Shown: piece by piece, positions 35,907 to 44,801 of the stretch
How positions within the stretch are numbered: position 1 is the first letter of the stretch
Layout: every line of letters starts with the position of its first letter
From: Geojedonia litorea
GTDB lineage: Bacteria > Bacteroidota > Bacteroidia > Flavobacteriales > Flavobacteriaceae
Reading direction: 5' to 3'
NCBI RefSeq assembly: GCF_042654525.1
Contig: NZ_JBHSGP010000014.1
Coordinates: 1,178,001-1,242,000, forward strand
DNA: 64,000 nt
Notes under the pieces: generated by a model
Seen by the model: only the letters and a program-made list of their open reading frames with translations
Told to the model about the DNA's origin: nothing
Databases searched by the model: none
Translations under genes and position numbers: made by a program

Positions 35907-36998
35907 ATGACCGAAGAACATTTCAGCGCTAAACCCATTTCAAAAACCATTCAACATGGAAAAGTGACTTGGGAATCACCAAGCAATATTGCGCTTATAA
36001 AATACTGGGGAAAAAAGGCCAATCAAATTCCCGAAAACCCTTCAATTAGTTTTACACTTAATAATTGTAAAACTATTACTACGGTAACTTATAGCTTAAA
36101 GGACTCAGGAACTGATTTTGATTTTGATGTATTTTTGGATGGCGATAAAAAAGATGACTTCAAGCCAAAAATTGCCACCTTTTTTAAACGTGTTGAAGGT
36201 TATTTTTCGTTTTTAAAAGATTTTCATTTTAAGATTGAAACCTCTAATACCTTTCCGCATAGCTCTGGGATCGCTTCATCAGCTAGTGGTATGAGTGCAC
36301 TCGCTCTTTGCTTATTGAGTATAGAGCAGTCATTAACAAAATCAGAAATGTTAGATGAATACTTTAAGAAGAAGGCGTCGTTTATTGCGCGATTGGGTTC
36401 AGGAAGTGCATGTAGAAGCATTGAAGGCGATTTAATTGTTTGGGGCAATAACGATATTGTAAACGGAAGTAGTGACCTTTATGGTGTTAAATATCCATTC
36501 GAGGTTCATGAGAATTTCAAGGATTATCAAGATACTATTTTGTTGGTCGATAAAGGTGAAAAACAGGTAAGTAGCACTGTTGGGCACAATTTAATGCACA
36601 ATCATCCTTATGCACATAGCAGATTTCAACAGGCGCATGATAATCTTCAAAAACTCAAGCCTATTTTAGAATCTGGTGATTTAATAGCTTTTATTGATTT
36701 AATAGAAAGCGAAGCGTTGACATTACACGCTATGATGATGACAAGTATGCCTTATTTTATTCTTATGAAGCCAAATACTTTAGAGATTATTAATAAAATA
36801 TGGACTTTTAGGAAAGTTTCGGGATTGCCAGTAGGATTTACTTTAGATGCTGGCGCTAATGTACACGTGCTTTATCCCAAAAAAGATGCTAATGCGATTT
36901 TGGAATTTATTAAGCATGAGTTAGTTGCATATTGTGAAAACCGACAGTATATTTGTGACCAAATTGGTTTTGGTGCACAACAAATTGACAATGGATAA
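35907..36998 (+). CDS. mvaD: Diphosphomevalonate decarboxylase
   Basis: 363 residues, GHMP superfamily. WESPSNIALIKYWGKK near residue 20, the phosphate loop PHSSGIASSASGMSALA (about 113-129) and GSGSACRSIEG. Makes isopentenyl diphosphate from mevalonate diphosphate. The last codons (QQIDNG and stop) lie in the left arm of the inverted repeat that bounds the following four-helix-bundle gene, so the natural C-terminus may have been altered slightly. Confidence 0.94.
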   Translation: MTEEHFSAKPISKTIQHGKVTWESPSNIALIKYWGKKANQIPENPSISFTLNNCKTITTVTYSLKDSGTDFDFDVFLDGDKKDDFKPKIATFFKRVEGYFSFLKDFHFKIETSNTFPHSSGIASSASGMSALALCLLSIEQSLTKSEMLDEYFKKKASFIARLGSGSACRSIEGDLIVWGNNDIVNGSSDLYGVKYPFEVHENFKDYQDTILLVDKGEKQVSSTVGHNLMHNHPYAHSRFQQAHDNLQKLKPILESGDLIAFIDLIESEALTLHAMMMTSMPYFILMKPNTLEIINKIWTFRKVSGLPVGFTLDAGANVHVLYPKKDANAILEFIKHELVAYCENRQYICDQIGFGAQQIDNG

Positions 36999-37381
36999 AT
37001 GAGAATGAAGAAGGACAATGTTATAAAGAACAAAAGTTTTCAATTTTCCATTAAAGTTGTTGAGCTATACAAAGTATTAACTGTTAGCGAAAAGGAATTT
37101 GTACTATCTAGACAGCTTCTCCGTTCAGGAACCTCAATCGGAGCTAATATTCGTGAGTCTGAACATGCTGAAAGTAAGGCAGATTTTATTCATAAACTTT
37201 CAATAGCCTTGAAGGAAGCCAGTGAAACTGAATATTGGTTGGATTTATTGAATGAAACGCATTATTTAAAAAAATCTACTTATATTGAACTCAAGGTTGA
37301 TATAAATGAGATTTTAAAACTGTTGATTAGTATTATTAAAAGTTCTAAAACTAATAATTGTTAATTTTGCATTGTCAATTT
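36982..37381 (+). mobile_element. S23/IVS-like unit bounded by a perfect 12-bp inverted repeat
   Basis: AAATTGACAATG at 36982-36993 and its exact reverse complement CATTGTCAATTT at 37370-37381 enclose a four-helix-bundle gene, 400 bp in total, between two mevalonate-pathway genes. Four-helix-bundle (S23-like) proteins are classically encoded in intervening sequences of 23S rRNA genes, also closed by complementary ends. That this copy moved as a unit is inference. Confidence 0.5.
36999..37364 (+). CDS. Four-helix-bundle protein, S23/IVS-encoded protein family
   Basis: 121 residues. Family pattern: KSFQFSIKVVELYKVL, SRQLLRSGTSIGANIRES (about 42-59), FIHKLSIALKEASETEYWL, and a last helix LKLLISIIKSS. 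The ATG directly abuts the mvaD stop; a second ATG two codons on (37005) is possible. Not related to mevalonate metabolism. Inserted in a tight operon gap. Confidence 0.9.
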   Translation: MRMKKDNVIKNKSFQFSIKVVELYKVLTVSEKEFVLSRQLLRSGTSIGANIRESEHAESKADFIHKLSIALKEASETEYWLDLLNETHYLKKSTYIELKVDINEILKLLISIIKSSKTNNC

Positions 37382-37392
37382 TAAATTGAAGT

Positions 37393-38322
37393 ATGAAAGG
37401 ACCACTATTTTATTCAAAAATCTTACTCTTTGGTGAGTATGGTATCATCAAAGATTCTAAAGGTTTATCTATTCCTTACAACTTTTACAACGGTGCTTTA
37501 AAAGCAAGTCAAAACCCAACTGAAGCGGCAATAAAATCGAATTTAAATTTGAAACGCTTTGTTTCGTATTTAGAAACCGTTGATCCAAATCTAGTTAGTT
37601 TTGATCTTGATACATTAAAGCGAGATGTGGAAGACGGAATGTATTTTGATTCTTCAATTCCTCAGGGATATGGTGTAGGAAGCAGTGGTGCACTAGTGGC
37701 AGCAATTTATGATAAGTATGCCTTCAATAAAATAACGGTTTTAGAAAATTTAACAAGAGAGAAGCTACTAAAGCTTAAGGCAATATTTTCTGAAATGGAA
37801 GCATTTTTTCATGGCAAATCTTCTGGATTAGATCCATTGAATAGCTACTTGAGCATTCCAATTCTTATCAATTCAAAAGATAATATTGAAGCTACAGGTA
37901 TACCATCACAAAAATTGGATGGTAAAGGTGCTGTATTTTTATTAGATAGCGGAATTATTGGAGAAACGGCTCCAATGGTAGGTATCTTTATGGAAAACAT
38001 GAAACAAGAAGGCTTTAGGAACATGCTCAAGGACCAGTTTATAAAACATACAGATGCCTGCGTTGAAGACTTTTTAAAGGGAGACATTAAGTCCTTATTT
38101 CATAATACCAAGAAATTGTCTAAAGTGGTTTTAAACCATTTTAAGCCAATGATCCCGCAGCAATTTCATGAACTATGGAAAAAGGGAATTGAGACTAATG
38201 ATTACTATTTAAAATTATGTGGCTCTGGAGGAGGAGGATATATCCTTGGTTTTACTGAAGATATTGAAAAGGCAAAATCTACTCTAAAGGATTATAAACT
38301 AGAGGTGGTATATAATTTCTAG
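37393..38322 (+). CDS. GHMP kinase, mevalonate kinase-like
   Basis: 309 residues. N-terminal YSKILLFGEYGIIKDSKGLS, ATP loop PQGYGVGSSGALVAAI (about 91-106) and C-terminal LCGSGGGGYILGF. Context between mvaD and a prenyltransferase supports a role in the mevalonate pathway, phosphorylating mevalonate or phosphomevalonate; which step is not settled by the motifs. Confidence 0.85.
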   Translation: MKGPLFYSKILLFGEYGIIKDSKGLSIPYNFYNGALKASQNPTEAAIKSNLNLKRFVSYLETVDPNLVSFDLDTLKRDVEDGMYFDSSIPQGYGVGSSGALVAAIYDKYAFNKITVLENLTREKLLKLKAIFSEMEAFFHGKSSGLDPLNSYLSIPILINSKDNIEATGIPSQKLDGKGAVFLLDSGIIGETAPMVGIFMENMKQEGFRNMLKDQFIKHTDACVEDFLKGDIKSLFHNTKKLSKVVLNHFKPMIPQQFHELWKKGIETNDYYLKLCGSGGGGYILGFTEDIEKAKSTLKDYKLEVVYNF

Positions 38323-38367
38323 TTCCTACCTAACCCGGTTAGTATAGCCGTTACTAATAATACCCTA

Positions 38368-39273
38368 ATGCTTACCAGAAAACAAAAACACGTCTTGCTT
38401 AAGTTTTTTAGCATGTTTTCAGTAGTTAGAGGCTACAATATTCTGGTTGTTGTCATCGCTCAATATTTAACCTCTATCTATATATTGGCGCATGACAAGC
38501 CCTTGCGGTCAGTGGTATTTGATCTTAACTTATTAACGTTGGTTTTAGCCTCTTCAGCTGCAATTGCGGCTGGTTATATTATCAATAATTTCTACGATTC
38601 TGAAAAAGATTTAATCAATCGACCGCAAAAATCAATGTTAGATAGATTAGTTGGTCAAAACACAAAATTGTCTTTCTATTTTGTGCTTAACTTTTTAACA
38701 GTTGTTTTAGCTAGTTATGTTTCATTTAGGGCTGTAATATTTTTTTCAATTTACATTTTTGCAATATGGTTCTATTCACATAAATTAAAAAAGTTGCCTT
38801 TTATAGGAAACCTTACCTCTGCCACCCTAACCATAATTCCTTTTTTCGTCATTTTCATTTATTACAAAAATTTTGAGCATGTTATTTTTGTGCATGCCAT
38901 GTTTTTATTTTTGATTATTTCAATGCGCGAACTCACCAAGGATTTGGAAAATATTAAAGGCGATTTGGTGCAAAACTATAAAACCATTCCTATAGTATAT
39001 GGAGAAAATGCATCTAAAGTAATGTTAACAATTTTAGTGTTATTAACTCTTGTGCCTACTTATTTATTACTGTTTTATTTTGAGATCGGTAACATGACCT
39101 ATTTTTTCTATTTATGTATCCTACTATTGCTTGCTTTTGTGATTTTACTTTGGAAATCGAACAGTAAGCCTCAATACTTATTACTTCACAATATATTGAA
39201 GTTTATTATAGTTGCTGGTGTTTTTAGTATCTTGTTGATTGATGTTAATGTCGTTTTAAACCGAATAATATAA
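38368..39273 (+). CDS. UbiA-family prenyltransferase, geranylgeranylglycerol-phosphate type
   Basis: 301 residues with about eight or nine membrane segments. First Asp-rich motif NNFYDSEKDLINRPQKS (about 72-88) and second motif RELTKDLENIKGD (about 188-200) bind prenyl diphosphate and magnesium. Bacteroidota homologues are usually called geranylgeranylglycerol-phosphate geranylgeranyltransferase; that substrate is not proven here. The link to isoprenoid supply by the two upstream genes is clear. Confidence 0.88.
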   Translation: MLTRKQKHVLLKFFSMFSVVRGYNILVVVIAQYLTSIYILAHDKPLRSVVFDLNLLTLVLASSAAIAAGYIINNFYDSEKDLINRPQKSMLDRLVGQNTKLSFYFVLNFLTVVLASYVSFRAVIFFSIYIFAIWFYSHKLKKLPFIGNLTSATLTIIPFFVIFIYYKNFEHVIFVHAMFLFLIISMRELTKDLENIKGDLVQNYKTIPIVYGENASKVMLTILVLLTLVPTYLLLFYFEIGNMTYFFYLCILLLLAFVILLWKSNSKPQYLLLHNILKFIIVAGVFSILLIDVNVVLNRII

Positions 39274-40232
39274 TGGATACAACATTAAAAGTAGCCTTGG
39301 CGCAAATTTCACCCGTTTGGTTGAACAAAGTTGAAACACTTAAGAAAGTTGAAAATTCTATAAAAGAAGCGGCAAAGGAGCAATGTGAACTTGTGGTTTT
39401 TGGTGAGGGTTTAGTTCCAGGTTATCCGTTTTGGCTGGCCTTGACCGGGGGTGCTGAATGGAATACAACTGTAAATAAGGAATTACATGCGCACTATGTT
39501 AGAAATGCCGTTCAAATTGAAGCCGGCGATTTAGACTCAATCTGCGGTTTAGCAAAAGAACACCACATAGCGATTTATTTAGGAATTATAGAACGTGCTA
39601 AAAACAGAGGCAATCACAGTATTTATGCGTCGCTAGTTTATATTGACCAAAAAGGAACTATCAAATCTGTCCATAGAAAACTTCAGCCAACTTATGATGA
39701 ACGCTTAACTTGGTCACCAGGTGACGGACATGGTTTACAAGTTCATGGTTTAAAAGAATTTACGGTTGGAGGATTGAATTGTTGGGAAAATTGGATGCCT
39801 TTAGCAAGGACTGCCTTATATGGTTTAGGTGAAAATTTACACATTGCCGTATGGCCAGGAAGTGATCATAACACCAAAGATATTACACGCTTCATTGCGC
39901 GTGAGTCGCGGTCGTTTGTGTTATCAGTTTCTAGTTTAATGTCGAAAAGTGATTTTCCTCAAGACACACCACATTTAAATAAAATTTTGAAAAATGCACC
40001 CGAAATATTAGCCAATGGTGGTAGTTGTATAGCAGGACCAGATGGCGAATGGATAGTTGAACCTGTTTTACATCAAGAAGGCCTGATCATTCAAACTATT
40101 GATGTAAATAGAGTGTTGGAAGAACGCCAAAATTTTGATCCAGTTGGGCATTATTCACGTCCTGATGTGACCAAATTAATGGTGAATAGAGAACGGCAAA
40201 GCACAGTTGAGTTTTTGGATCCAGAACACTAA
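39273..40232 (+). CDS. Nitrilase-branch carbon-nitrogen hydrolase
   Basis: 319 residues. Catalytic triad: Glu in VFGEGLVPGYPFW (about 44), Lys in VHRKLQPTYDERLTW (about 131), Cys in GLNCWENWMPLAR (about 165). CWENWMPL is typical of true nitrilases rather than amidases. Starts on the last base of the preceding stop (TAATG), so cotranscribed. The nitrile substrate is unknown. Confidence 0.9.
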   Translation: MDTTLKVALAQISPVWLNKVETLKKVENSIKEAAKEQCELVVFGEGLVPGYPFWLALTGGAEWNTTVNKELHAHYVRNAVQIEAGDLDSICGLAKEHHIAIYLGIIERAKNRGNHSIYASLVYIDQKGTIKSVHRKLQPTYDERLTWSPGDGHGLQVHGLKEFTVGGLNCWENWMPLARTALYGLGENLHIAVWPGSDHNTKDITRFIARESRSFVLSVSSLMSKSDFPQDTPHLNKILKNAPEILANGGSCIAGPDGEWIVEPVLHQEGLIIQTIDVNRVLEERQNFDPVGHYSRPDVTKLMVNRERQSTVEFLDPEH

Positions 40233-40275
40233 CATAAATTAATATCAATAGTAATTACGATTTATAAAGTTAAGT

Positions 40276-40306
40276 CTTGAAAGCCATAACGCTTTCATTA
40301 TCTTTG
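40276..40306 (+). promoter_or_regulatory. Promoter of the pseudouridine synthase-like gene
   Basis: CTTG at 40276-40279, a 19-nt spacer, then TATCTTTG (exact TAnnTTTG) at 40299-40306, 14 nt before the ATG at 40321. This is the best-spaced -33/-7 pair I found in the window. Confidence 0.55.
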
Positions 40307-40320
40307 AAAAAAATTAAACC

Positions 40321-41199
40321 ATGAGTAGACATCAAGGAAGTGATAGAGGAGGAAAAGCTTCGGCTAGGAGTCAAAAGAACGGGAATGGAAAAGCTTCAGG
40401 ACGGGGTAGAGATAATACCAAAAGCAAGAGTTTTGCCAGAGGTAATGCTCCTATTCGTAAAAAAACACAAGCGCCTAAAACAGGTTCAAACCCAGACGAG
40501 ATTCGCTTGAATAAATATATAGCGAATTCAGGAGTTTGTTCTCGACGAGAAGCAGATACAAACATTGCTACGGGTCTGGTTACAGTAAATGGCAAAGTAA
40601 TAACCGAAATGGGTTATAAAGTGAAGCTAGACGATGAAGTGCGTTTTGATGGAGCACGGATTAACCCAGAAAAGAAAGCCTACGTGCTGTTGAACAAGCC
40701 TAAAGGTTTTGCCACAACTACGAGTGAAAGCAAAGGGAAAACGGTAATGGATTTGGTTTCTAACGCAACGAGCTCTCGAATAAAACCAATTGGCAGGTTG
40801 GGAAGAAATTCTACAGGGCTATTGTTGTTTACCAATGATGAAACCGTTGTGAAAAAATTCACAAATTCAAAAAATGGCGTAGTGCGCCTATTTCACATTG
40901 AACTAGACAAGAATCTTAAATTTGAAGACCTTAAAAAGATACAAGAAGGACTTAAAATTGAAGGCGAACAAATTTCTATTGAAGAGATTAGTTATATTGA
41001 CGGTGCATCAAAAAAGGAAGTTGGCTTAAAGCTCAAGCATACAGGAAATAATGTGATTCGCACCATTTTTAGCTATTTAAAATATGAAATTATAAAGGTG
41101 GATTGTGTAGCTATTGGTCATCTCACCAAAAAGGATATCCCGCGTGGTCATTGGAAGCATTTGACTCAACAGGAAATCAATACCCTTAAAATGTTATAA
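40321..41199 (+). CDS. RsuA/RluB-family pseudouridine synthase homologue lacking the catalytic Asp
   Basis: 292 residues. Residues 1-55 are a basic, Gly/Ser/Lys-rich tail. An S4 RNA-binding domain follows (about 60-105, IRLNKYIANSGVCSRREAD) and then a pseudouridine synthase domain (about 118-290). In this family the GRLD motif carries the catalytic Asp, but here the codons read GRLGRNSTGLLLFTND, with Gly161 in its place. Other elements (LLNKPKG, RLFHIELD, VIRTIFSY) are intact. It may be an RNA-binding protein without activity, or use another residue. Confidence 0.9.
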   Translation: MSRHQGSDRGGKASARSQKNGNGKASGRGRDNTKSKSFARGNAPIRKKTQAPKTGSNPDEIRLNKYIANSGVCSRREADTNIATGLVTVNGKVITEMGYKVKLDDEVRFDGARINPEKKAYVLLNKPKGFATTTSESKGKTVMDLVSNATSSRIKPIGRLGRNSTGLLLFTNDETVVKKFTNSKNGVVRLFHIELDKNLKFEDLKKIQEGLKIEGEQISIEEISYIDGASKKEVGLKLKHTGNNVIRTIFSYLKYEIIKVDCVAIGHLTKKDIPRGHWKHLTQQEINTLKML

Positions 41200-41500
41200 C
41201 AGAAAAAAAATATAAAATTCGCTTTAAATTAATTTTTTTATATTTCATTTGTATAAGCAACAGCTAAACATAATGGTACATGTTTTTAAGTTTAAACTTT
41301 TAAAGCTTAAAACGTCGATATCCAAAGCGATTTATCGAATAAGAGTTAAAAGTTTACAACGATCTTCTAATTGGTCTATTACTTCAAGTCAGCACAGTAA
41401 TAATGGTTTTGTGCCTACAACCCATACACAAATACGAATTTGATTTGGCGGTTATTTGCATCAAAATAAAGACCTTTTTTATAAACTGTAAACATTAAGA
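41200..41500 (+). other. 301-bp intergenic stretch before the polyamine operon
   Basis: AT-rich, with no hairpin terminator that I can find and no complete -33/-7 promoter. It contains one short frame described separately (41273-41443). No RNA gene recognised. Confidence 0.5.
41273..41443 (+). CDS. Possible small basic protein upstream of arginine decarboxylase
   Basis: 56 residues from the ATG at 41273, rich in Lys/Arg in the first half (HVFKFKLLKLKTSISKAIYR) and Ser/Asn/Thr in the second. An in-frame ATG at 41249 is also possible. No family recognised; it might be a chance frame or a small leader protein. Confidence 0.3.
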   Translation: MVHVFKFKLLKLKTSISKAIYRIRVKSLQRSSNWSITSSQHSNNGFVPTTHTQIRI

Positions 41501-42901
41501 ATGAACACTAAATACATTGATTTAATAAATCAAACTTTCTATTTCCCTCAAGAAGAATTTAAGCTTGAGGATAAACATTTGCAATTTCATGATGTAGATT
41601 TGATGCAGTTAGTTGAAGATTATGGTTCTCCATTAAAATTCACCTACTTGCCACAAATATCTAATAATATTAACCGAGCTAAAGATTGGTTTGCAAAAGC
41701 GATTAAAAAGAACAAATACAAAGGTAAATACAACTATTGCTACTGTACTAAAAGTTCACATTTTAAGCACGTATTAAATGAAGCACTTAAAAATGATATT
41801 CATATTGAAACGTCTTCAGCATTTGATATTGATATAGTAGAGCGCTTAAAAACTGAAGGTAAAATAACTGATGATACTTATGTCATAAGTAATGGCTTTA
41901 AGCGTGCACAGTATGTTACCAACATCGCACGTCTCGTTAATAGTGGACATAAAAATTGTATCCCGATTATTGATAACTATGAAGAGATAGAGTTATTATC
42001 TCAAGAGATAAAAGGTAAATTTAATATTGGGATTAGAATTGCTTCTGAAGAAGAACCTAAATTTGAATTTTACACTTCCAGACTTGGTATTGGTTATAAA
42101 AATATTGTGCCTTTTTACAATAGACAAATCAAAGACAATAAAAAGGTAAAGCTTAAAATGCTTCACTTCTTTATCAATACTGGAATACGAGATAATGCGT
42201 ACTATTGGAATGAACTTTCAAAGTGTTTAAAGGTATATACAAGTCTCAAACATATTTGTCCTTCTTTAGATAGTTTAAATATTGGAGGCGGATTCCCAAT
42301 TAAAAACTCATTGGCGTTTGACTTTGATTATGAGTATATGGTTGATGAGATTGTTAATCAAATAAAATTAGCTTGTGATGAAGAAGAAGTGCCAGTTCCT
42401 AATATTTTTACCGAATTTGGAAGCTTTACAGTTGGTGAAAGTGGTGGTGCCATTTATGAGGTGCTATATCAAAAGCAGCAAAACGACAGGGAAAAATGGA
42501 ATATGATTAATTCATCATTCATTACCACGCTTCCTGATACTTGGGCTATAAATAAACGCTTTATTATGCTTCCTATTAATAGGTGGTATGATAGTTACGA
42601 GCGTGTATTGTTGGGTGGTTTAACCTGTGATAGTGACGATTATTACAATAGTGAACAGCATATGAACGCAATTTATTTGCCCAAATACAATAAAGAAAAA
42701 CCTTTGTATCTTGGATTTTTTAATACAGGAGCTTATCAAGAGACAATAGGCGGATTTGGAGGATTACAACATTGTTTAATACCTTCACCAAAACATATTT
42801 TGATTGATAAAGATCAAGATGGTAATATAACAACAGAATTATTTAGTGAACAACAAACAAGTGAAGACTTACTTAAAATTTTAGGTTACAATGGACAATA
42901 A
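41501..42901 (+). CDS. speA: Arginine decarboxylase (short, alanine-racemase-fold type)
   Basis: 466 residues, PLP-dependent fold III. The PLP Lys lies in YCYCTKSSHF (about 82-91), the glycine-rich phosphate contact is LNIGGGFPIKN (about 262-272), and the substrate-site Cys/Asp region is GGLTCDSDD (about 370). Shorter than enterobacterial SpeA, as is usual in Bacteroidota. Makes agmatine, the substrate of the agmatinase that overlaps its 3' end by 11 bp. Confidence 0.88.
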   Translation: MNTKYIDLINQTFYFPQEEFKLEDKHLQFHDVDLMQLVEDYGSPLKFTYLPQISNNINRAKDWFAKAIKKNKYKGKYNYCYCTKSSHFKHVLNEALKNDIHIETSSAFDIDIVERLKTEGKITDDTYVISNGFKRAQYVTNIARLVNSGHKNCIPIIDNYEEIELLSQEIKGKFNIGIRIASEEEPKFEFYTSRLGIGYKNIVPFYNRQIKDNKKVKLKMLHFFINTGIRDNAYYWNELSKCLKVYTSLKHICPSLDSLNIGGGFPIKNSLAFDFDYEYMVDEIVNQIKLACDEEEVPVPNIFTEFGSFTVGESGGAIYEVLYQKQQNDREKWNMINSSFITTLPDTWAINKRFIMLPINRWYDSYERVLLGGLTCDSDDYYNSEQHMNAIYLPKYNKEKPLYLGFFNTGAYQETIGGFGGLQHCLIPSPKHILIDKDQDGNITTELFSEQQTSEDLLKILGYNGQ

Positions 42902-43835
42902 GACGTATGCCGGCATTCCTGAAGAATTTGCAAAATTAGAAACGGCAAAAATTGTATTAATTCCGGTTCCTTATGATGGAACTAGCACGTGGCAGAAAGG
43001 TGCTGATAAAGGTCCTGAAGCATTTTTAAATGCTTCTGAAAATATGGAGCTTTATGATATTGAAACTGATACTGAAGTGTATCAACAAGGCGTGTATTTG
43101 GCTGACCCGGTTACAGAGTCGAGTTCACCAGAGGCTATGGTAGAAGCAGTACATAAAGTTACCAAGCAGTATATAAAAAGAAACAAATTTGTCACCATTT
43201 TTGGAGGAGAACATTCTATTTCAATTGGAACTATAAGAGCGTTTAATGAATGCTTCGACAATCTTACTGTGTTGCATATTGACGCTCATGCCGATTTACG
43301 TAAGGAGTATGAAGGTTCCAAATGTAATCACGCCTGTGCTGTTTATGAAGCCAGTCAAAACACTAATCTCATTCAAGTAGGTATACGCTCTATGGATGTC
43401 ATGGAAAAAACTGTTATGGATGAGGAAAAAGTGTATTTTGCTCATGAAATGGCTGTTGACGACGCTTGGATGGATAGCGCCATTGATCAAATGAGCGATA
43501 ATGTTTTTATAACTTTTGATTTAGATGCATTAGATCCCTCAATTATGCCTTCAACAGGAACTCCAGAACCAGGAGGTTTATTTTGGTATGAAACACTCGA
43601 TTTTCTGAAACAAGTTTTTGCTGAGAAAAACGTAGTTGGTTTTGATATCGTAGAACTTTGCCCAAACAAAATAGATAAATCGTCTGATTTTTTAGCGGCT
43701 AAATTATACTATAAAATGTTGAGCTATAAGTTCGCTGAAGATGATATTAATGATGGCTATGAAAGTAATTTGAATGAATATGGTTCGTCTAGTATAAATA
43801 AATTTTCTAAATTTAACGATGACGATGAAGACTAA
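42891..43835 (+). CDS. speB: Agmatinase
   Basis: 314 residues, ureohydrolase family. Manganese-binding motifs GGEHSISIG (about 105), HIDAHADLR (about 130) and TFDLDALDPS (about 207) are complete. Converts agmatine to putrescine and urea. Overlaps speA upstream and the deoxyhypusine-synthase-like gene downstream (17 bp), so the three are coupled. Confidence 0.94.
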   Translation: MDNKTYAGIPEEFAKLETAKIVLIPVPYDGTSTWQKGADKGPEAFLNASENMELYDIETDTEVYQQGVYLADPVTESSSPEAMVEAVHKVTKQYIKRNKFVTIFGGEHSISIGTIRAFNECFDNLTVLHIDAHADLRKEYEGSKCNHACAVYEASQNTNLIQVGIRSMDVMEKTVMDEEKVYFAHEMAVDDAWMDSAIDQMSDNVFITFDLDALDPSIMPSTGTPEPGGLFWYETLDFLKQVFAEKNVVGFDIVELCPNKIDKSSDFLAAKLYYKMLSYKFAEDDINDGYESNLNEYGSSSINKFSKFNDDDED

Positions 43836-44799
43836 AGGTCACATATCCAATTTTATAGAGAAGTATTATTTGCATTTCAATGCGGCTGCATTAGTTGACG
43901 CTGCTAAAGCATATGAAGCACAATTAGAACAAGGTTCTAAAATGTTAGTCTCTCTAGCAGGGGCTATGAGTACAGCCGAACTTGGTAAGATTTTCGCAGA
44001 AATTATTCGTCAAGATAAGGTGCAAATTATTTCCTGTACGGGAGCAAATTTGGAAGAGGACATTATGAATTTGGTAGCTCATTCGCATTATAAACGCGTT
44101 CCAAATTACAGAGATTTAACACCACAGGAGGAATGGGATCTTTTAGAACAAGGATTAAATCGCGTTACAGATACCTGTATTCCAGAAGAAGAAGCCTTTA
44201 GACGATTGCAGAAGCATATTTATAACATTTGGAAGGAGGCTGAAGATAAAGGTGAACGCTATTTTCCTCATGAGTTTATGTATAAAATGTTGTTGAGCGG
44301 TGTACTTGAAGAATATTATGAAATTGATATAAAAGATTCTTGGATGTATGCCGCAGCAGAGAAAAATTTACCTATAATTGTACCAGGATGGGAAGATAGT
44401 ACCATGGGTAACATCTTCGCAAGCTACGTTCTTAAAGGTGAATTGAAGGCAAGCACCATGAAATCGGGTATTGAGTACATGACTTTTTTAGCCGATTGGT
44501 ACACCGACAATTCAAAAAATGGCATTGGATTTTTTCAAATTGGTGGAGGTATTGCTGGAGATTTTCCTATTTGCGTTGTCCCAATGTTATACCAAGACAT
44601 GGAGCGTACCGACACGCCGTTTTGGAGTTATTTCTGCCAAATAAGTGATTCGACCACGAGTTATGGATCGTATTCTGGAGCTGTTCCAAACGAAAAAATA
44701 ACCTGGGGTAAATTAGATATAGATACACCAAAATTTATAATAGAAAGTGATGCTACTATTGTAGCGCCTCTTATATTTGCCTACCTATTAGACATGTAA
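43819..44799 (+). CDS. Deoxyhypusine-synthase-like protein, possible homospermidine synthase
   Basis: 326 residues. NAD-binding segments MLVSLAGAMSTAELGK and GGGIAGDFPICVVPML, and the Lys in NEKITWGKL (about 293-301) that matches the enzyme-intermediate Lys of deoxyhypusine synthase. Bacteria have no eIF5A; bacterial relatives are linked to homospermidine formation from putrescine, consistent with lying after speA-speB. A second start two codons on (43825) is possible. Confidence 0.88.
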   Translation: MTMKTKGHISNFIEKYYLHFNAAALVDAAKAYEAQLEQGSKMLVSLAGAMSTAELGKIFAEIIRQDKVQIISCTGANLEEDIMNLVAHSHYKRVPNYRDLTPQEEWDLLEQGLNRVTDTCIPEEEAFRRLQKHIYNIWKEAEDKGERYFPHEFMYKMLLSGVLEEYYEIDIKDSWMYAAAEKNLPIIVPGWEDSTMGNIFASYVLKGELKASTMKSGIEYMTFLADWYTDNSKNGIGFFQIGGGIAGDFPICVVPMLYQDMERTDTPFWSYFCQISDSTTSYGSYSGAVPNEKITWGKLDIDTPKFIIESDATIVAPLIFAYLLDM

Positions 44800-44801
44800 T
44801 T

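Noticed and set aside
36999..37364. The four-helix-bundle gene as evidence of a nearby 23S rRNA gene
   Set aside because: No rRNA sequence flanks it; both neighbours are mevalonate-pathway protein genes.
38337..38367. Short inverted repeat CTAACCCGGTTAG before the UbiA gene as an operator
   Set aside because: Only 6-bp arms and no partner site or regulator; not enough to call.
43819..44799. Deoxyhypusine-synthase-like gene as archaeal or eukaryotic contamination
   Set aside because: It overlaps speB in a coherent operon, has the same base composition, and DHS-like homologues are known in Bacteroidota.
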